Source: Synergistaceae bacterium
Lineage (GTDB): Bacteria > Synergistota > Synergistia > Synergistales > Aminobacteriaceae
NCBI GenBank assembly: GCA_017458545.1
Contig: JAFTBA010000219.1
Location: 1-12,505, forward strand
Reading direction: 5' to 3'
Length of the DNA: 12,505 bases
Part shown: positions 1-6,929 of the stretch, in pieces
Layout: each line of letters opens with the position of its first letter
Position numbering within the stretch: the stretch's first letter is position 1
The notes under the pieces: generated by a model
Seen by the model: the letters and a program-made list of their open reading frames with translations, nothing else
The model's database searches: none
Told to the model about the DNA's origin: nothing
Position numbers and translations under genes: made by a program

Positions 1-1037
1 AACGCTATGAGTCCTGCGAAGATTAACAGCACCGTAACAGCAAGTGCCACATCAGCTGCCAGTCCCCTGAACTGATAGTACAGCAGCATGAACACAAGTA
101 CCATTCCTGCACCGAATAACCCTGCTTCGAGTCCCTGCCTCACTGAGTCGGCACCTAAGCTGGGTCCTACGGATCTGTTCTCAGCTATTTCGACTGCTAC
201 GGGGAGCGCTCCTGCCTTGAGCATTATTGCGAGTCTTCCTGCCTCGTCTGCCGTGAACCGTCCCGTAATCTGTGCGTTTCCTCCTGCTATTCTGTCCTGA
301 ACAACGGGGGCTGAAATCACAACGTTATCAAGTACTATCGCTAACTGTTTGCCGATTAATCGGGCTGTAGCTTCCTCAAATAACTTTGCGCCCTCAGAGT
401 TGAACTCTAAGGATACACCCATTCTTCCGAGTGAGTCGGGATTGACTGCGGCATTCACTAAATTTTTGCCCGAAAGCAGCACAGGCCCTAACAGGTAAAA
501 TCTTCCTGCCTCCTCAGCAGGTGCAACGATAGCCCCGTTAATAGTTTTTGAACGAACCTGAAAATCCGCGCTCGAATTGCCAAGATCATCAATAGCTTTC
601 TGCCATCTCTCCTGAGCCTGTACGAACTGAATATCACTGTCGTAATTGCTCCTGACCGGTGCAGGAGGAGGAGTGCCTGTTGAGTCTATAACCTCGCGGA
701 AATCCATTTGAGCTGTCCTTCCGATGAGTTCAAGAGCAGCTGCAGGGTCCTGAATGCCGGGAAGGTCGACAATAATTCTGTCAGTCCCGGACTTCTGGAT
801 AATGGGTTCAGCGACTCCGTACTGGTCTATTCTGTTTCTGAGAACTGCAAGGAGTCTGTCAATACTGTCATCGCCCAAAGGATTTTCGGGAGTGCCTTTC
901 GCCTGAAGAACTATGTGAGCTCCTCCGCGAAGGTCAAGCCCTAAATTAAGCCCGTCCCTGTTGAAGTAAGCGAAACATGCCGCTCCTGCAACAACTATAA
1001 GGACAAACCAAAGGCGTAATCTGTCAGTACGGTTCAT
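1..1037 (-). CDS. secD: SecD, protein translocase subunit (C-terminus outside window)
   Basis: SecD is the inner-membrane partner of SecF. It uses the proton or sodium gradient to pull proteins through SecYEG on the outer face of the membrane. The frame is open from the ATG at 1037 to the window edge, giving 345 residues. There is one membrane helix at about residues 9-25, followed by the family signature GLDLRGG at 33-39 and the extracytoplasmic P1 region with LRNRIDQYGVAEP at 66-78. GPSLG at 291-295 introduces the membrane domain, with further helices at about 303-320 and 327-345. The start overlaps the last base of the yajC stop codon (TAATG), so the two are probably translationally coupled. 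SecF, or a SecDF continuation, would be expected beyond position 1. The identification is firm; only the total length is unknown. Confidence 0.95.
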   Translation of the reverse strand, partial: MNRTDRLRLWFVLIVVAGAACFAYFNRDGLNLGLDLRGGAHIVLQAKGTPENPLGDDSIDRLLAVLRNRIDQYGVAEPIIQKSGTDRIIVDLPGIQDPAAALELIGRTAQMDFREVIDSTGTPPPAPVRSNYDSDIQFVQAQERWQKAIDDLGNSSADFQVRSKTINGAIVAPAEEAGRFYLLGPVLLSGKNLVNAAVNPDSLGRMGVSLEFNSEGAKLFEEATARLIGKQLAIVLDNVVISAPVVQDRIAGGNAQITGRFTADEAGRLAIMLKAGALPVAVEIAENRSVGPSLGADSVRQGLEAGLFGAGMVLVFMLLYYQFRGLAADVALAVTVLLIFAGLIA

Positions 1038-1438
1038 TAAGATGCTGCCTCCTGAGTCTTTTGCAGGTTAGGTGTATTGACTGCACGTTTTCCCTGAACT
1101 GCCGATTTAAGGATAGTTACGCGCACACCTTCGGCGATCTCAATCTGGAACGAGTCATCACGGACTTCACGGACAGTGCCGTAGAAACCGCCGATTGTTA
1201 TAATCTGGTCTCCTCTGGCTATGCTGTCAATCATATTTTTCTGCTGTTTATCGCGTTTTCTCTGAGGCCGTATGATGAAGAAGTAGAATATCAGCACAAA
1301 TATAGCAAGAGGGAATAACATTCCCATTAAACCGCCCTGTGCCGCTCCTCCTTCAGCACCTGCAGCCCCTCCCGTGCCTGTCGAACCTGAAGGCGCAGAG
1401 CCTCCGCACGGGTTTACTGCTGTTGTTGATTCTGCCAT
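1037..1438 (-). CDS. yajC: YajC, Sec translocase accessory subunit
   Basis: YajC is a small single-span inner-membrane protein that associates with SecD-SecF. At 133 residues this one is somewhat longer than the usual 85-115. The excess is an N-terminal stretch of about 37 residues rich in Gly, Ala and Ser, which is probably a flexible extracytoplasmic tail. A membrane helix follows at about 40-57, then the hallmark FFIIRPQRKRDKQ at 53-65, and a cytoplasmic domain containing RGDQIITIGGFYGTV at 75-89, all typical of the family. A ribosome binding site (GGAGG, plus-strand 1452-1456) lies 13 bases upstream of the ATG. The gene sits 25 bases after ridA and overlaps secD by one base, the classic yajC-secD order. 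It could start a little later, but no better-placed ATG precedes the membrane helix. Confidence 0.95.
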   Translation of the reverse strand: MAESTTAVNPCGGSAPSGSTGTGGAAGAEGGAAQGGLMGMLFPLAIFVLIFYFFIIRPQRKRDKQQKNMIDSIARGDQIITIGGFYGTVREVRDDSFQIEIAEGVRVTILKSAVQGKRAVNTPNLQKTQEAAS

Positions 1439-1463
1439 GTTGAAAAATTAACCTCCAAAAAAA

Positions 1464-1886
1464 TTATTTCCGTCTCCACGCTACCGCTTCAATCTCAATC
1501 TTAACGCCCTTAGGAAGTTCTTTTACAGCCACGAATGAACGTGCAGGTGCTTCCTTCGGGAAGTATTCCGAGTAAACGGCATTGACCTCAGCAAAGTCGT
1601 TAATATCGGTCGAGAACACTGTAGTTTTAACGACATCGGTGAGCAAATAGCCTGCAGCTTCGAGGATTGCCTTGAGATTTTCGAGCGAACGTTTTGCCTG
1701 TGACGCTATATCATTGGGAATTTCGCCTGTCTCAGGGTCAACAGGTATCTGGCCTGAAACATAGAGAAATTCTCCTGCCTGAACTGCCTGCGAATAAGGA
1801 CCGATAGCTTTAGGGGCTTTATCGGTTGAAATCGTGCGCTTGATAGTGAGCTGTTCAAGAATTGAGTCGGGTTCTACGAATGCCAT
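1464..1886 (-). CDS. ridA: RidA family (YjgF/YER057c/UK114) enamine/imine deaminase
   Basis: RidA proteins are cytosolic trimers that hydrolyse reactive enamine/imine intermediates released by PLP enzymes such as threonine dehydratase, so protecting other PLP enzymes. Family landmarks are IGPYSQAV at residues 28-35, YVSGQIPVDPETGE at 42-55, and the catalytic-type arginine in PARSFVAVKELPKG at 114-127 (Arg116). The conserved acidic C-terminal segment IEIEAVAWRR lies at 130-139. I choose the ATG at 1886 (140 residues). It follows AGGGAG at 1891-1896 and begins 8 bases after the enolase stop. A longer frame from a GTG at 1907 would overlap enolase by 13 bases and has no better ribosome binding site. 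Even from 1886 the protein carries about 15 residues before the usual family start (KRTISTDKAP). The conserved arginine suggests true RidA rather than a Rid paralogue, but substrates cannot be told from sequence alone. Confidence 0.9.
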   Translation of the reverse strand: MAFVEPDSILEQLTIKRTISTDKAPKAIGPYSQAVQAGEFLYVSGQIPVDPETGEIPNDIASQAKRSLENLKAILEAAGYLLTDVVKTTVFSTDINDFAEVNAVYSEYFPKEAPARSFVAVKELPKGVKIEIEAVAWRRK

Positions 1887-1894
1887 AGTTCTCC

Positions 1895-3190
1895 CTACTT
1901 CTTCCACATGGGTGAATACCTGTCAAGACCTGCGTATTTCGCGGTGTCTCCAAGTTCTTCCTCAATCCTGATGAGCTGATTGTACTTAGCGATTCTGTCA
2001 GTGCGTGCAATGCTTCCCGTCTTAATCTGGCCTGCTCTGGTCGCTACAGCAAGGTCGGCAATGAAAGTATCAGCGGTTTCACCCGAACGGTGAGACACTA
2101 CAGCCGCGTAACCTGCTTCGCCGGCCATGCGGATAACCTGAAGAGTCTCGCTGACAGTGCCGATCTGGTTCAGTTTAACGAGTACTGCGTTAGCAACACC
2201 CTGAGAGATTCCGCGCTCAAGTATCTTGGGGTTGGTAACGAATAAGTCATCGCCGACTAACTGAATCTTTTTGCCGAGTGAAGCTGTCAGTGCAGCCCAG
2301 CCCTCCCAGTCGTCTTCGGCACAGCCGTCTTCGATTGAGATAACGGGGAAGTTAGTTGTGATGTCCTCATACATTTTCACGAGCTGTTCTGAAGTGTATT
2401 CTGCTCCTCCGCTCTTAGTGAATACGTATTTGTTCTTCTCTGCGTTGAAGAACTCTGATGATGCAACGTCAAGCGCAAAGCTGACATCATCACCGGGTCT
2501 GTAACCAGCTTTGTTGACGGCCTCCATGAGCAGCTCAAGTGCTTCAGTGTTGCTCTTGAGGTTGGGAGCGAATCCGCCTTCATCGCCTACACCCGTTGAA
2601 TAGCCGCGTGATTTCACACAGCCCTTGAGAGCGTGATAAACTTCCGCGCCCATTCTGAGAGCCTCAGCGAATGAGTTGGCGTTGTGCGGAACTATCATAA
2701 ACTCCTGGAAGTCTACTGTTGAATCTGCATGAGCTCCTCCGTTAATGACGTTCATCATGGGAGTGGGAAGGAGACCTCCGCCTATACCGCCGAGCCATAC
2801 GTAAAGGGGTACGCCGTGAGATTCAGCAGCTGCGCGTGCGTTGGCCATTGAAACGCCGAGAATGGCATTTGCACCGAGCTTTGATTTACCTTCAGTGCCG
2901 TCAAGGGCAATCATAGCGCGGTCCAATGCGCCCTGATCGTCAGCGTCCATACCGAGAACTTCGGGAGCGATTTTCTCGTTAACGTTTTCGACAGCGTGCT
3001 GAACGCCTTTGCCGCCGTAACGTGCTTCCTTGTCGCGGAGCTCTAATGCTTCGTGAACGCCTGTTGATGCGCCTGAGGGAACGGCAGCTCTGCCCATAGA
3101 ACCGTCTTCGAGATAAACGTCAACTTCAACTGTGGGGTTTCCTCTTGAGTCAAGGATTTCGCGGCCGTGAATACCTATAATTGATGCCAT
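1895..3190 (-). CDS. eno: Enolase (phosphopyruvate hydratase)
   Basis: Enolase interconverts 2-phosphoglycerate and phosphoenolpyruvate in glycolysis and gluconeogenesis, in the cytosol, using Mg2+. The 431-residue frame is full length for bacterial enolase. Visible active-site elements are the flexible loop SGASTG (39-44), His154 in GGAHADS, the general acid Glu204 in GDEGGFAPN, and the metal ligands Asp241, Glu287 (SIEDG) and Asp314 (GDDLFVTN). The catalytic base Lys339 in LVKLNQIGT, the SHRSGET loop at 366-372 and Lys390 are also present. The start is well supported by AGGAGG at 3201-3206, 10 bases before the ATG. A perfect TATAAT at 3235-3240 suggests its own promoter in addition to any read-through from the S4 gene upstream. 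The stop lies 8 bases before the ridA ATG. Nothing in the sequence suggests loss of activity. Confidence 0.99.
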   Translation of the reverse strand: MASIIGIHGREILDSRGNPTVEVDVYLEDGSMGRAAVPSGASTGVHEALELRDKEARYGGKGVQHAVENVNEKIAPEVLGMDADDQGALDRAMIALDGTEGKSKLGANAILGVSMANARAAAESHGVPLYVWLGGIGGGLLPTPMMNVINGGAHADSTVDFQEFMIVPHNANSFAEALRMGAEVYHALKGCVKSRGYSTGVGDEGGFAPNLKSNTEALELLMEAVNKAGYRPGDDVSFALDVASSEFFNAEKNKYVFTKSGGAEYTSEQLVKMYEDITTNFPVISIEDGCAEDDWEGWAALTASLGKKIQLVGDDLFVTNPKILERGISQGVANAVLVKLNQIGTVSETLQVIRMAGEAGYAAVVSHRSGETADTFIADLAVATRAGQIKTGSIARTDRIAKYNQLIRIEEELGDTAKYAGLDRYSPMWKK

Positions 3191-3234
3191 GAAAAAGATT
3201 CCTCCTAATGAAAATATTTCAAGTACGTTGAGTA

Positions 3235-3240
3235 ATTATA
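3235..3240 (-). promoter_or_regulatory. Candidate -10 element for eno
   Basis: A perfect TATAAT reads on the minus strand in the 67-base gap between the S4 gene and eno. It would place the transcript start about 38 bases before the eno ATG. No good -35 hexamer lies at 17 bases (TTTTAA is the nearest), so this is a moderate call. Confidence 0.5.
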
Positions 3241-3257
3241 AATGGCAAGCCCAAAAA

Positions 3258-3533
3258 TTAAAACGGTTTTTCGTCTGGTTTTACGGGTCTTTCGTCGAGC
3301 TGTTCCCATGAAATTGTCTTTGGTCTTCTGAGTATGGCCTCGTCAGCGCAGAGAACTTTGACTTTGAGGACGCGGTTAATGTAAGCGATTTCGATGATAC
3401 TGCCCTCGCGGACTTCGCTTGAGGGTTTGCACTCGCGGCCGTCAATACGTACTGCACCGAGTTCAATCATTTCTTGGGCTGCGGTACGGCGTTTAACGAG
3501 ACGGGCGAGCTTTAGGAATTTATCGAGTCTCAT
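3258..3533 (-). CDS. rqcP: S4-domain RNA-binding protein, RqcP/YabO-like
   Basis: This small, basic protein of 91 residues is built almost entirely of an S4 RNA-binding fold. It opens with MRLDKFLKLARLVKRRTAA, very close to the N-terminus I recall for Bacillus YabO (RqcP). RqcP works with RqcH on stalled 50S subunits, stabilising the P-site tRNA while alanine tails are added to stuck nascent chains. The S4 pattern continues with GAVRIDGRECKPSSEVREG at 26-44 and a beta-rich end. The alternative family is Hsp15, also an S4 protein acting on 50S-peptidyl-tRNA complexes, but the short length fits RqcP better. I choose the ATG at 3533 because AGGAGG lies 10 bases upstream (3544-3549). The frame remains open to 3587, but that extension is not protein-like. 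RqcH itself is not in the window. The tail (residues 70-91) is charged, proline-containing and probably disordered. Confidence 0.85.
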   Translation of the reverse strand: MRLDKFLKLARLVKRRTAAQEMIELGAVRIDGRECKPSSEVREGSIIEIAYINRVLKVKVLCADEAILRRPKTISWEQLDERPVKPDEKPF

Positions 3534-3564
3534 TTGGGTTATGCCTCCTGTAATGTGAAAGATT

Positions 3565-3594
3565 ATTATGCACAGTCTAGCACACACTCAACAA
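3565..3594 (-). promoter_or_regulatory. Candidate promoter of the S4 protein-enolase run
   Basis: On the minus strand, TTGTTG (3589-3594) is followed after 18 bases by CATAAT (3565-3570). An alternative -35, TTGAGT, lies at 3586-3591. The element sits just after the TRAP operon terminator and about 30 bases before the S4 gene ATG, where a promoter is required. The match is only fair. Confidence 0.35.
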
Positions 3595-3623
3595 AAAAAT
3601 CCCCTGCCATTCACGACAGGGGA
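3593..3623 (-). terminator. Intrinsic terminator of the TRAP operon
   Basis: A 7-bp perfect stem pairs 3600-3606 with 3617-3623 (TCCCCTG/CAGGGGA) around a 10-base loop. On the minus strand it is followed directly by seven T (3599-3593). It lies 15 bases after the permease stop and before the S4 gene, so it ends the TRAP-TAXI transcript and insulates the housekeeping run. Confidence 0.9.
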
Positions 3624-3637
3624 CTCAAAAACTTTTC

Positions 3638-5701
3638 TCACGCCTGAATATTTTTCTTACTCTTCATGTATTGAACCGTTACCACGAACCCGACGAGCAT
3701 TAACCCTATAAGGTCGCTAACGATTCCGGGCACTAACATGCTCAGTCCTCCTGCACAGATTATCACCCTCATCACCATATTCATCGGCCTGAACAAATAC
3801 CCGTTCAGACTCGCAGCAACTCCGAATATCCCAAGCAGTGCAGTTCCGCAAATCAACGCTATCTCAAGCGCAATCATTATGTCGGTCAGAACAGGTCCGG
3901 CGTTCACAATCTCAATTAACGGCTGAACGTTCTCGAACAGCATTGCAGGTGTGAACGCAAATATATACGGCACTATAAACGCTCCTATAGCCAGCTTCGT
4001 TGCGTTAAAAGCCGTCTTCATCGGAGGAGCTTTAGCGATTGCCGAACCTGCATACGCTGCCAATGCTACGGGCGGTGTAATGTCAGCTACTATCCCGAAG
4101 TAAAACACAAAGAAATGCGCGCATATCTTCTCAATTCCTATTGCAGGTGCCATTAATATCGGCGCACAGGTCGCAGCCATTATGCAGTAGTTAGCAGTCG
4201 TAGGAACTCCCATTCCCAAAATTACACAGCATATCATCGTCAGCACTAACGCTATAAACGCATGGCCTCCCGATACGTTTACTACCATTGTGATTAATTC
4301 TGAGGCTAATCCTGTTGACGTTATGCACCCTGCTACAAGTCCTGCCATTGCACACGCTACGGCAACTGTTATAGTTCCTCTTCCTCCTGCTTCTAGTGCG
4401 TCAATAATTTTCTTGGGAGTTATGCGCTCGTCCTTGTTCAGCAGTCCGACAAGAATTGCAAATCCTATTGCTATCGCCGCTGAAAACTGCATCGTATAAA
4501 TATTCATCGACACCATTACTACAAGTATCACTAACGGCAGTAACAGGTAAATTTTCGGGAGCAGTGATAATAATCTGGGCAATTCTTCTTTGGGAATACC
4601 TTTGAGTCCGAGTTTCTTAGCCTCAAGGTGAACGGCTATATATATTCCAGTGAAGTAAAGCACTGCAGGCAATATAGCTTTCAACGCCACCTGCGAATAA
4701 GGTATACCCATATACTCAGCCATCAGGAACGCAGCTGCTCCCATTATAGGAGGCATTATCTGTCCGCCTGTTGAAGCTGCTGCCTCAACTGCTCCTGCAA
4801 ACTCAGGCTTATACCCTGTACGTTTCATCATAGGGATTGTAACTGAACCTGTTGTTACAGTGTTGCCTACTGATGAACCTGAGACCATTCCGCATAGTGC
4901 TGATGATATTACTGCAACTTTTGCAGGGCCTCCTGCCGATGCTCCTGCTATGGCGTTGGCCAGGTTGATGAAGAATGTTGAGATACCTGTGCGTTCGAGG
5001 AATGCTCCGAATATTATGAAGACCACTATGTATTTAGCGCAGACCTCAATAGGCGTACTTCTCAGTCCGTCTCCTGTTGAGTAGAACAAATCATAAATTA
5101 CTTTACCGAATCTGACTGTTGAGAAAGCATAGAACATTAACGCTCCGACAACGCACAATATCGGAATACCTACGCACCTTCTGCACAGTTCCATAGCCGA
5201 AATAATCGCCAGTACTGCGAGCGTAACCATCAGTTGATAATTAGGGTTACGGGGACTCGTTACCCTTAGTGCTAATTTGATTATGCTCTCTGCGTTAAAC
5301 GCGAAATAAAAGAACGGTATTGCTCCTGCAGCCATTATGATTATGTCATAGAACGGTATCGAATTTACCCGGGGTGTTGTGTCGAACGTTAAAGGTATTG
5401 ACAGTGAATCGCTTATACCCGGTTTAACAGTTCCCGAGCCTTTGCGTATGGGGTAATGCAGGTAACCCAGTATCAGAATTAATCCGAGAAATACATTCAA
5501 TCTTACTTCTGGCATGGCCGTACTGAAGAGAGTTACATATATGCAGTAAACCGAGAACAATGCCGATAACCATCTCACTATTACCGCAGGTGTACCCTCC
5601 CAAATTCGGACGTTGGACTCGCGGTCGTATTTCTTCATTACAGCGTCAACATCGGCTTCCATCTGTTGAATATCCTGACGCGTTAAATCAGTATCGCTCA
5701 T
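3638..5701 (-). CDS. TRAP transporter permease, fused 4TM/12TM (DctQM-type) subunit
   Basis: This is the membrane component of a TRAP secondary transporter. It uses an ion gradient to import substrate delivered by a periplasmic receptor. At 687 residues it is the fused form that combines the small DctQ-like and large DctM-like subunits, the usual partner of TAXI receptors. After a soluble N-terminus (about 1-38) come helices at roughly 39-60, 69-83, 116-135 and 155-190. The DctM-like core shows the conserved half-site loops SGSSVGNTVTTG (274-285) and GGQIMPPIMGAAAF (312-325). The second repeat has GMGVPTTANY (496-505) and GIVADITPPVALAAYAGSAIA (536-556). The start follows GGGAGGA at 5711-5717, 9 bases before the ATG. 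No separate DctQ gene is present. The substrate cannot be read from the sequence; organic acids or amino acids are typical. Confidence 0.95.
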   Translation of the reverse strand: MSDTDLTRQDIQQMEADVDAVMKKYDRESNVRIWEGTPAVIVRWLSALFSVYCIYVTLFSTAMPEVRLNVFLGLILILGYLHYPIRKGSGTVKPGISDSLSIPLTFDTTPRVNSIPFYDIIIMAAGAIPFFYFAFNAESIIKLALRVTSPRNPNYQLMVTLAVLAIISAMELCRRCVGIPILCVVGALMFYAFSTVRFGKVIYDLFYSTGDGLRSTPIEVCAKYIVVFIIFGAFLERTGISTFFINLANAIAGASAGGPAKVAVISSALCGMVSGSSVGNTVTTGSVTIPMMKRTGYKPEFAGAVEAAASTGGQIMPPIMGAAAFLMAEYMGIPYSQVALKAILPAVLYFTGIYIAVHLEAKKLGLKGIPKEELPRLLSLLPKIYLLLPLVILVVMVSMNIYTMQFSAAIAIGFAILVGLLNKDERITPKKIIDALEAGGRGTITVAVACAMAGLVAGCITSTGLASELITMVVNVSGGHAFIALVLTMICCVILGMGVPTTANYCIMAATCAPILMAPAIGIEKICAHFFVFYFGIVADITPPVALAAYAGSAIAKAPPMKTAFNATKLAIGAFIVPYIFAFTPAMLFENVQPLIEIVNAGPVLTDIMIALEIALICGTALLGIFGVAASLNGYLFRPMNMVMRVIICAGGLSMLVPGIVSDLIGLMLVGFVVTVQYMKSKKNIQA

Positions 5702-5726
5702 TAAAAATAATCCTCCCTTCTTTACT

Positions 5727-5756
5727 AAAAAACGGCCATGAATTTAATCACAGCCG
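5727..5756 (-). terminator. Terminator-like attenuator hairpin before the permease
   Basis: In minus-strand RNA, bases 5756-5748 pair with 5741-5733 to give a 9-bp stem (CGGCUGUGA with UCAUGGCCG) around the 6-base loop UUAAAU, immediately followed by six U (5732-5727). Two of the nine pairs are G-U wobbles, so the structure forms well only in RNA of this strand. It ends 9 bases before the permease ribosome binding site. A leaky intrinsic terminator is the natural reading. Confidence 0.55.
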
Positions 5757-5765
5757 CTTAAAAAC

Positions 5766-5829
5766 TAGGGGTTAGGGATTAGGGTATAGGGGTTAGCTGT
5801 TTCCCCTATTCCCTATGCCCTCTCCCCTA
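5766..5829 (-). repeat. 64-base imperfect inverted repeat with G-quadruplex-type arms
   Basis: Bases 5766-5792 pair with 5803-5829 in one register, giving 22 of 27 pairs around a 10-base loop (5793-5802). The left arm has four G-runs (4, 3, 3 and 4 G) separated by 3-4 bases of TTA, ATTA and TATA type, a canonical G-quadruplex pattern on the plus strand. The right arm, extended to 5834, gives five G-runs on the minus strand, which is the mRNA strand. The hairpin starts 9 bases after the TAXI receptor stop codon. On the minus strand it is followed by G and five T (5764-5760). Confidence 0.85.
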
Positions 5830-5838
5830 TTCCCTAAA

Positions 5839-6807
5839 TTATTTCCCTGCTACTTTGATGTCCTTCTCGCCGAAAAACTTCACAGCACCCTTATGATAAG
5901 GCACAGCCGTATACGATGCCGCAAATTTCAGGTCTAATTCAGCGCCTTTAGCATGTGCCGCAGTAATTTCGTCCTTGAAGTCGAAGACACCGTGAAGGAA
6001 GTTATACACATCGGCCTCAGATACATCATCGCGTGCAATAACTACAGCACCTACTGCAACGGTTACAACGTCCTCATCAGTTCCGTAAACATCTTTCTTG
6101 ATTACGCTCATGCTGTAATAGGGCGACTTAGCGATTAAGCTCATGATATGTTCGTCATCGAAGCCCACAAGGTAAACTTTCTTCGTTGCGGCCAGCGATG
6201 TTACTGCCGTAGTGGGTGCGCCTGCAACTATGAACGCTGCATCAATCTTGCCGTCCTGAAGTGCCTCGACTGAGTCGCCGAATGACTGATACGTCGGTTT
6301 AATGTCCTTGTCAACATCGAGCCCGTACGCTTCGAGAACGTCAACAGCATTGAAATATACCCCTGAACCTGCAGCACCTACTGAGACGTTTCTGCCTTTG
6401 AGGTCTGATACTGTTTTGATTTCGGGATTGAGCGTTACTATCTGAACCTGCTCCATGTAGAGGTTAGCGACTGTTGAAAAGTTCTTTATCTCCTCATCGA
6501 ACAGCCTCATACCCTTATAGGCATAAGCACCTACGTCCGACTGCACAAACCCTAACTGAGCATCTCCGTCATCCATTGCTTCGATGTTAGCTTTTGAACC
6601 GCCTGAAGTTATTGCTGTGATTGTTGTTGAAGTTTTCTCGCCTACTTTACCTGCGAGCACTCCGCCGAAACCGTAATATGTTCCCTGAGCTCCTCCCGTC
6701 GTGAATACGAGCTTTGAACCTCCGGGCATACCGCTTTTTTCCTCAGCGAATGACGCTAACGAAAAGAGCATTACGAGAACCAGTGAAAGAACTATGGTTT
6801 TCTTCAT
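5839..6807 (-). CDS. TAXI-family TRAP transporter substrate-binding receptor (proximal copy)
   Basis: This is a periplasmic receptor of the TAXI class that captures substrate and hands it to the TRAP permease encoded next. The 322-residue protein starts with a classic signal peptide (MKKTIVLSLVLVMLF, cleavage probably after Ala21 in the context ASFA). The mature domain shows TAXI landmarks: a first strand ending TTGGAQGTYYGFGG (36-49), LGFVQSDVGAYAYKG, a VQIVTL strand, DLKGRNVSVGAAGSG, the hinge-region GKIDAAFIVAGAPT, and the C-terminal AVPYHKGAVKFFGE. The ATG at 6807 follows AGGAGG at 6819-6824. The frame stays open to 6906, but those extra 33 codons cover the upstream terminator and are not coding. 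It is clearly paralogous to the next gene upstream, with most positions similar, so the pair arose by tandem duplication. Its ligand is unknown. Confidence 0.93.
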   Translation of the reverse strand: MKKTIVLSLVLVMLFSLASFAEEKSGMPGGSKLVFTTGGAQGTYYGFGGVLAGKVGEKTSTTITAITSGGSKANIEAMDDGDAQLGFVQSDVGAYAYKGMRLFDEEIKNFSTVANLYMEQVQIVTLNPEIKTVSDLKGRNVSVGAAGSGVYFNAVDVLEAYGLDVDKDIKPTYQSFGDSVEALQDGKIDAAFIVAGAPTTAVTSLAATKKVYLVGFDDEHIMSLIAKSPYYSMSVIKKDVYGTDEDVVTVAVGAVVIARDDVSEADVYNFLHGVFDFKDEITAAHAKGAELDLKFAASYTAVPYHKGAVKFFGEKDIKVAGK

Positions 6808-6850
6808 GGCAAATCTGACCTCCTGAATAATTTTTAAACTGTTGCAAAAT

Positions 6851-6859
6851 ATTTTATCA
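6851..6859 (-). promoter_or_regulatory. Candidate extended -10 promoter of the proximal TAXI gene
   Basis: TG-A-TAAAAT reads on the minus strand directly after the terminator and 27 bases before the ribosome binding site. The same TG-N-TAAAATATT arrangement precedes the other TAXI gene. No strong -35 is visible, as is common with extended -10 promoters. Confidence 0.45.
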
Positions 6860-6866
6860 TGCCCGC

Positions 6867-6903
6867 AAAAAAACGGCTTTGACCCGAAAGCCGAAGCCGT
6901 TTT
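6867..6903 (-). terminator. Intrinsic terminator between the two TAXI genes
   Basis: In minus-strand RNA a 7-bp stem (6893-6887 with 6880-6874, CGGCUUU/AAAGCCG, loop of 6) is followed directly by seven U (6873-6867). An alternative 10-bp stem pairs 6870-6879 with 6894-6903 and gives a four-T tail on the plus strand. It ends transcription from the distal TAXI gene, fully or in part, before the proximal one. Confidence 0.85.
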
Positions 6904-6929
6904 CATTTTACTGCTGACTGAAATTTTGA

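Noticed and set aside
1887..1907. GTG start giving RidA seven extra residues and overlapping enolase
   Set aside because: The extra residues lie within the end of eno, and the ATG at 1886 has an AGGGAG at suitable spacing.
5560..5775. Short plus-strand open frame across the permease start and spacer
   Set aside because: It reads the complement of the permease N-terminus and the hairpin, and its product has no recognisable features.
6808..6906. 33-codon N-terminal extension of the proximal TAXI receptor
   Set aside because: It would cover an intrinsic terminator, promoter and ribosome binding site and would bury the signal peptide inside the protein.
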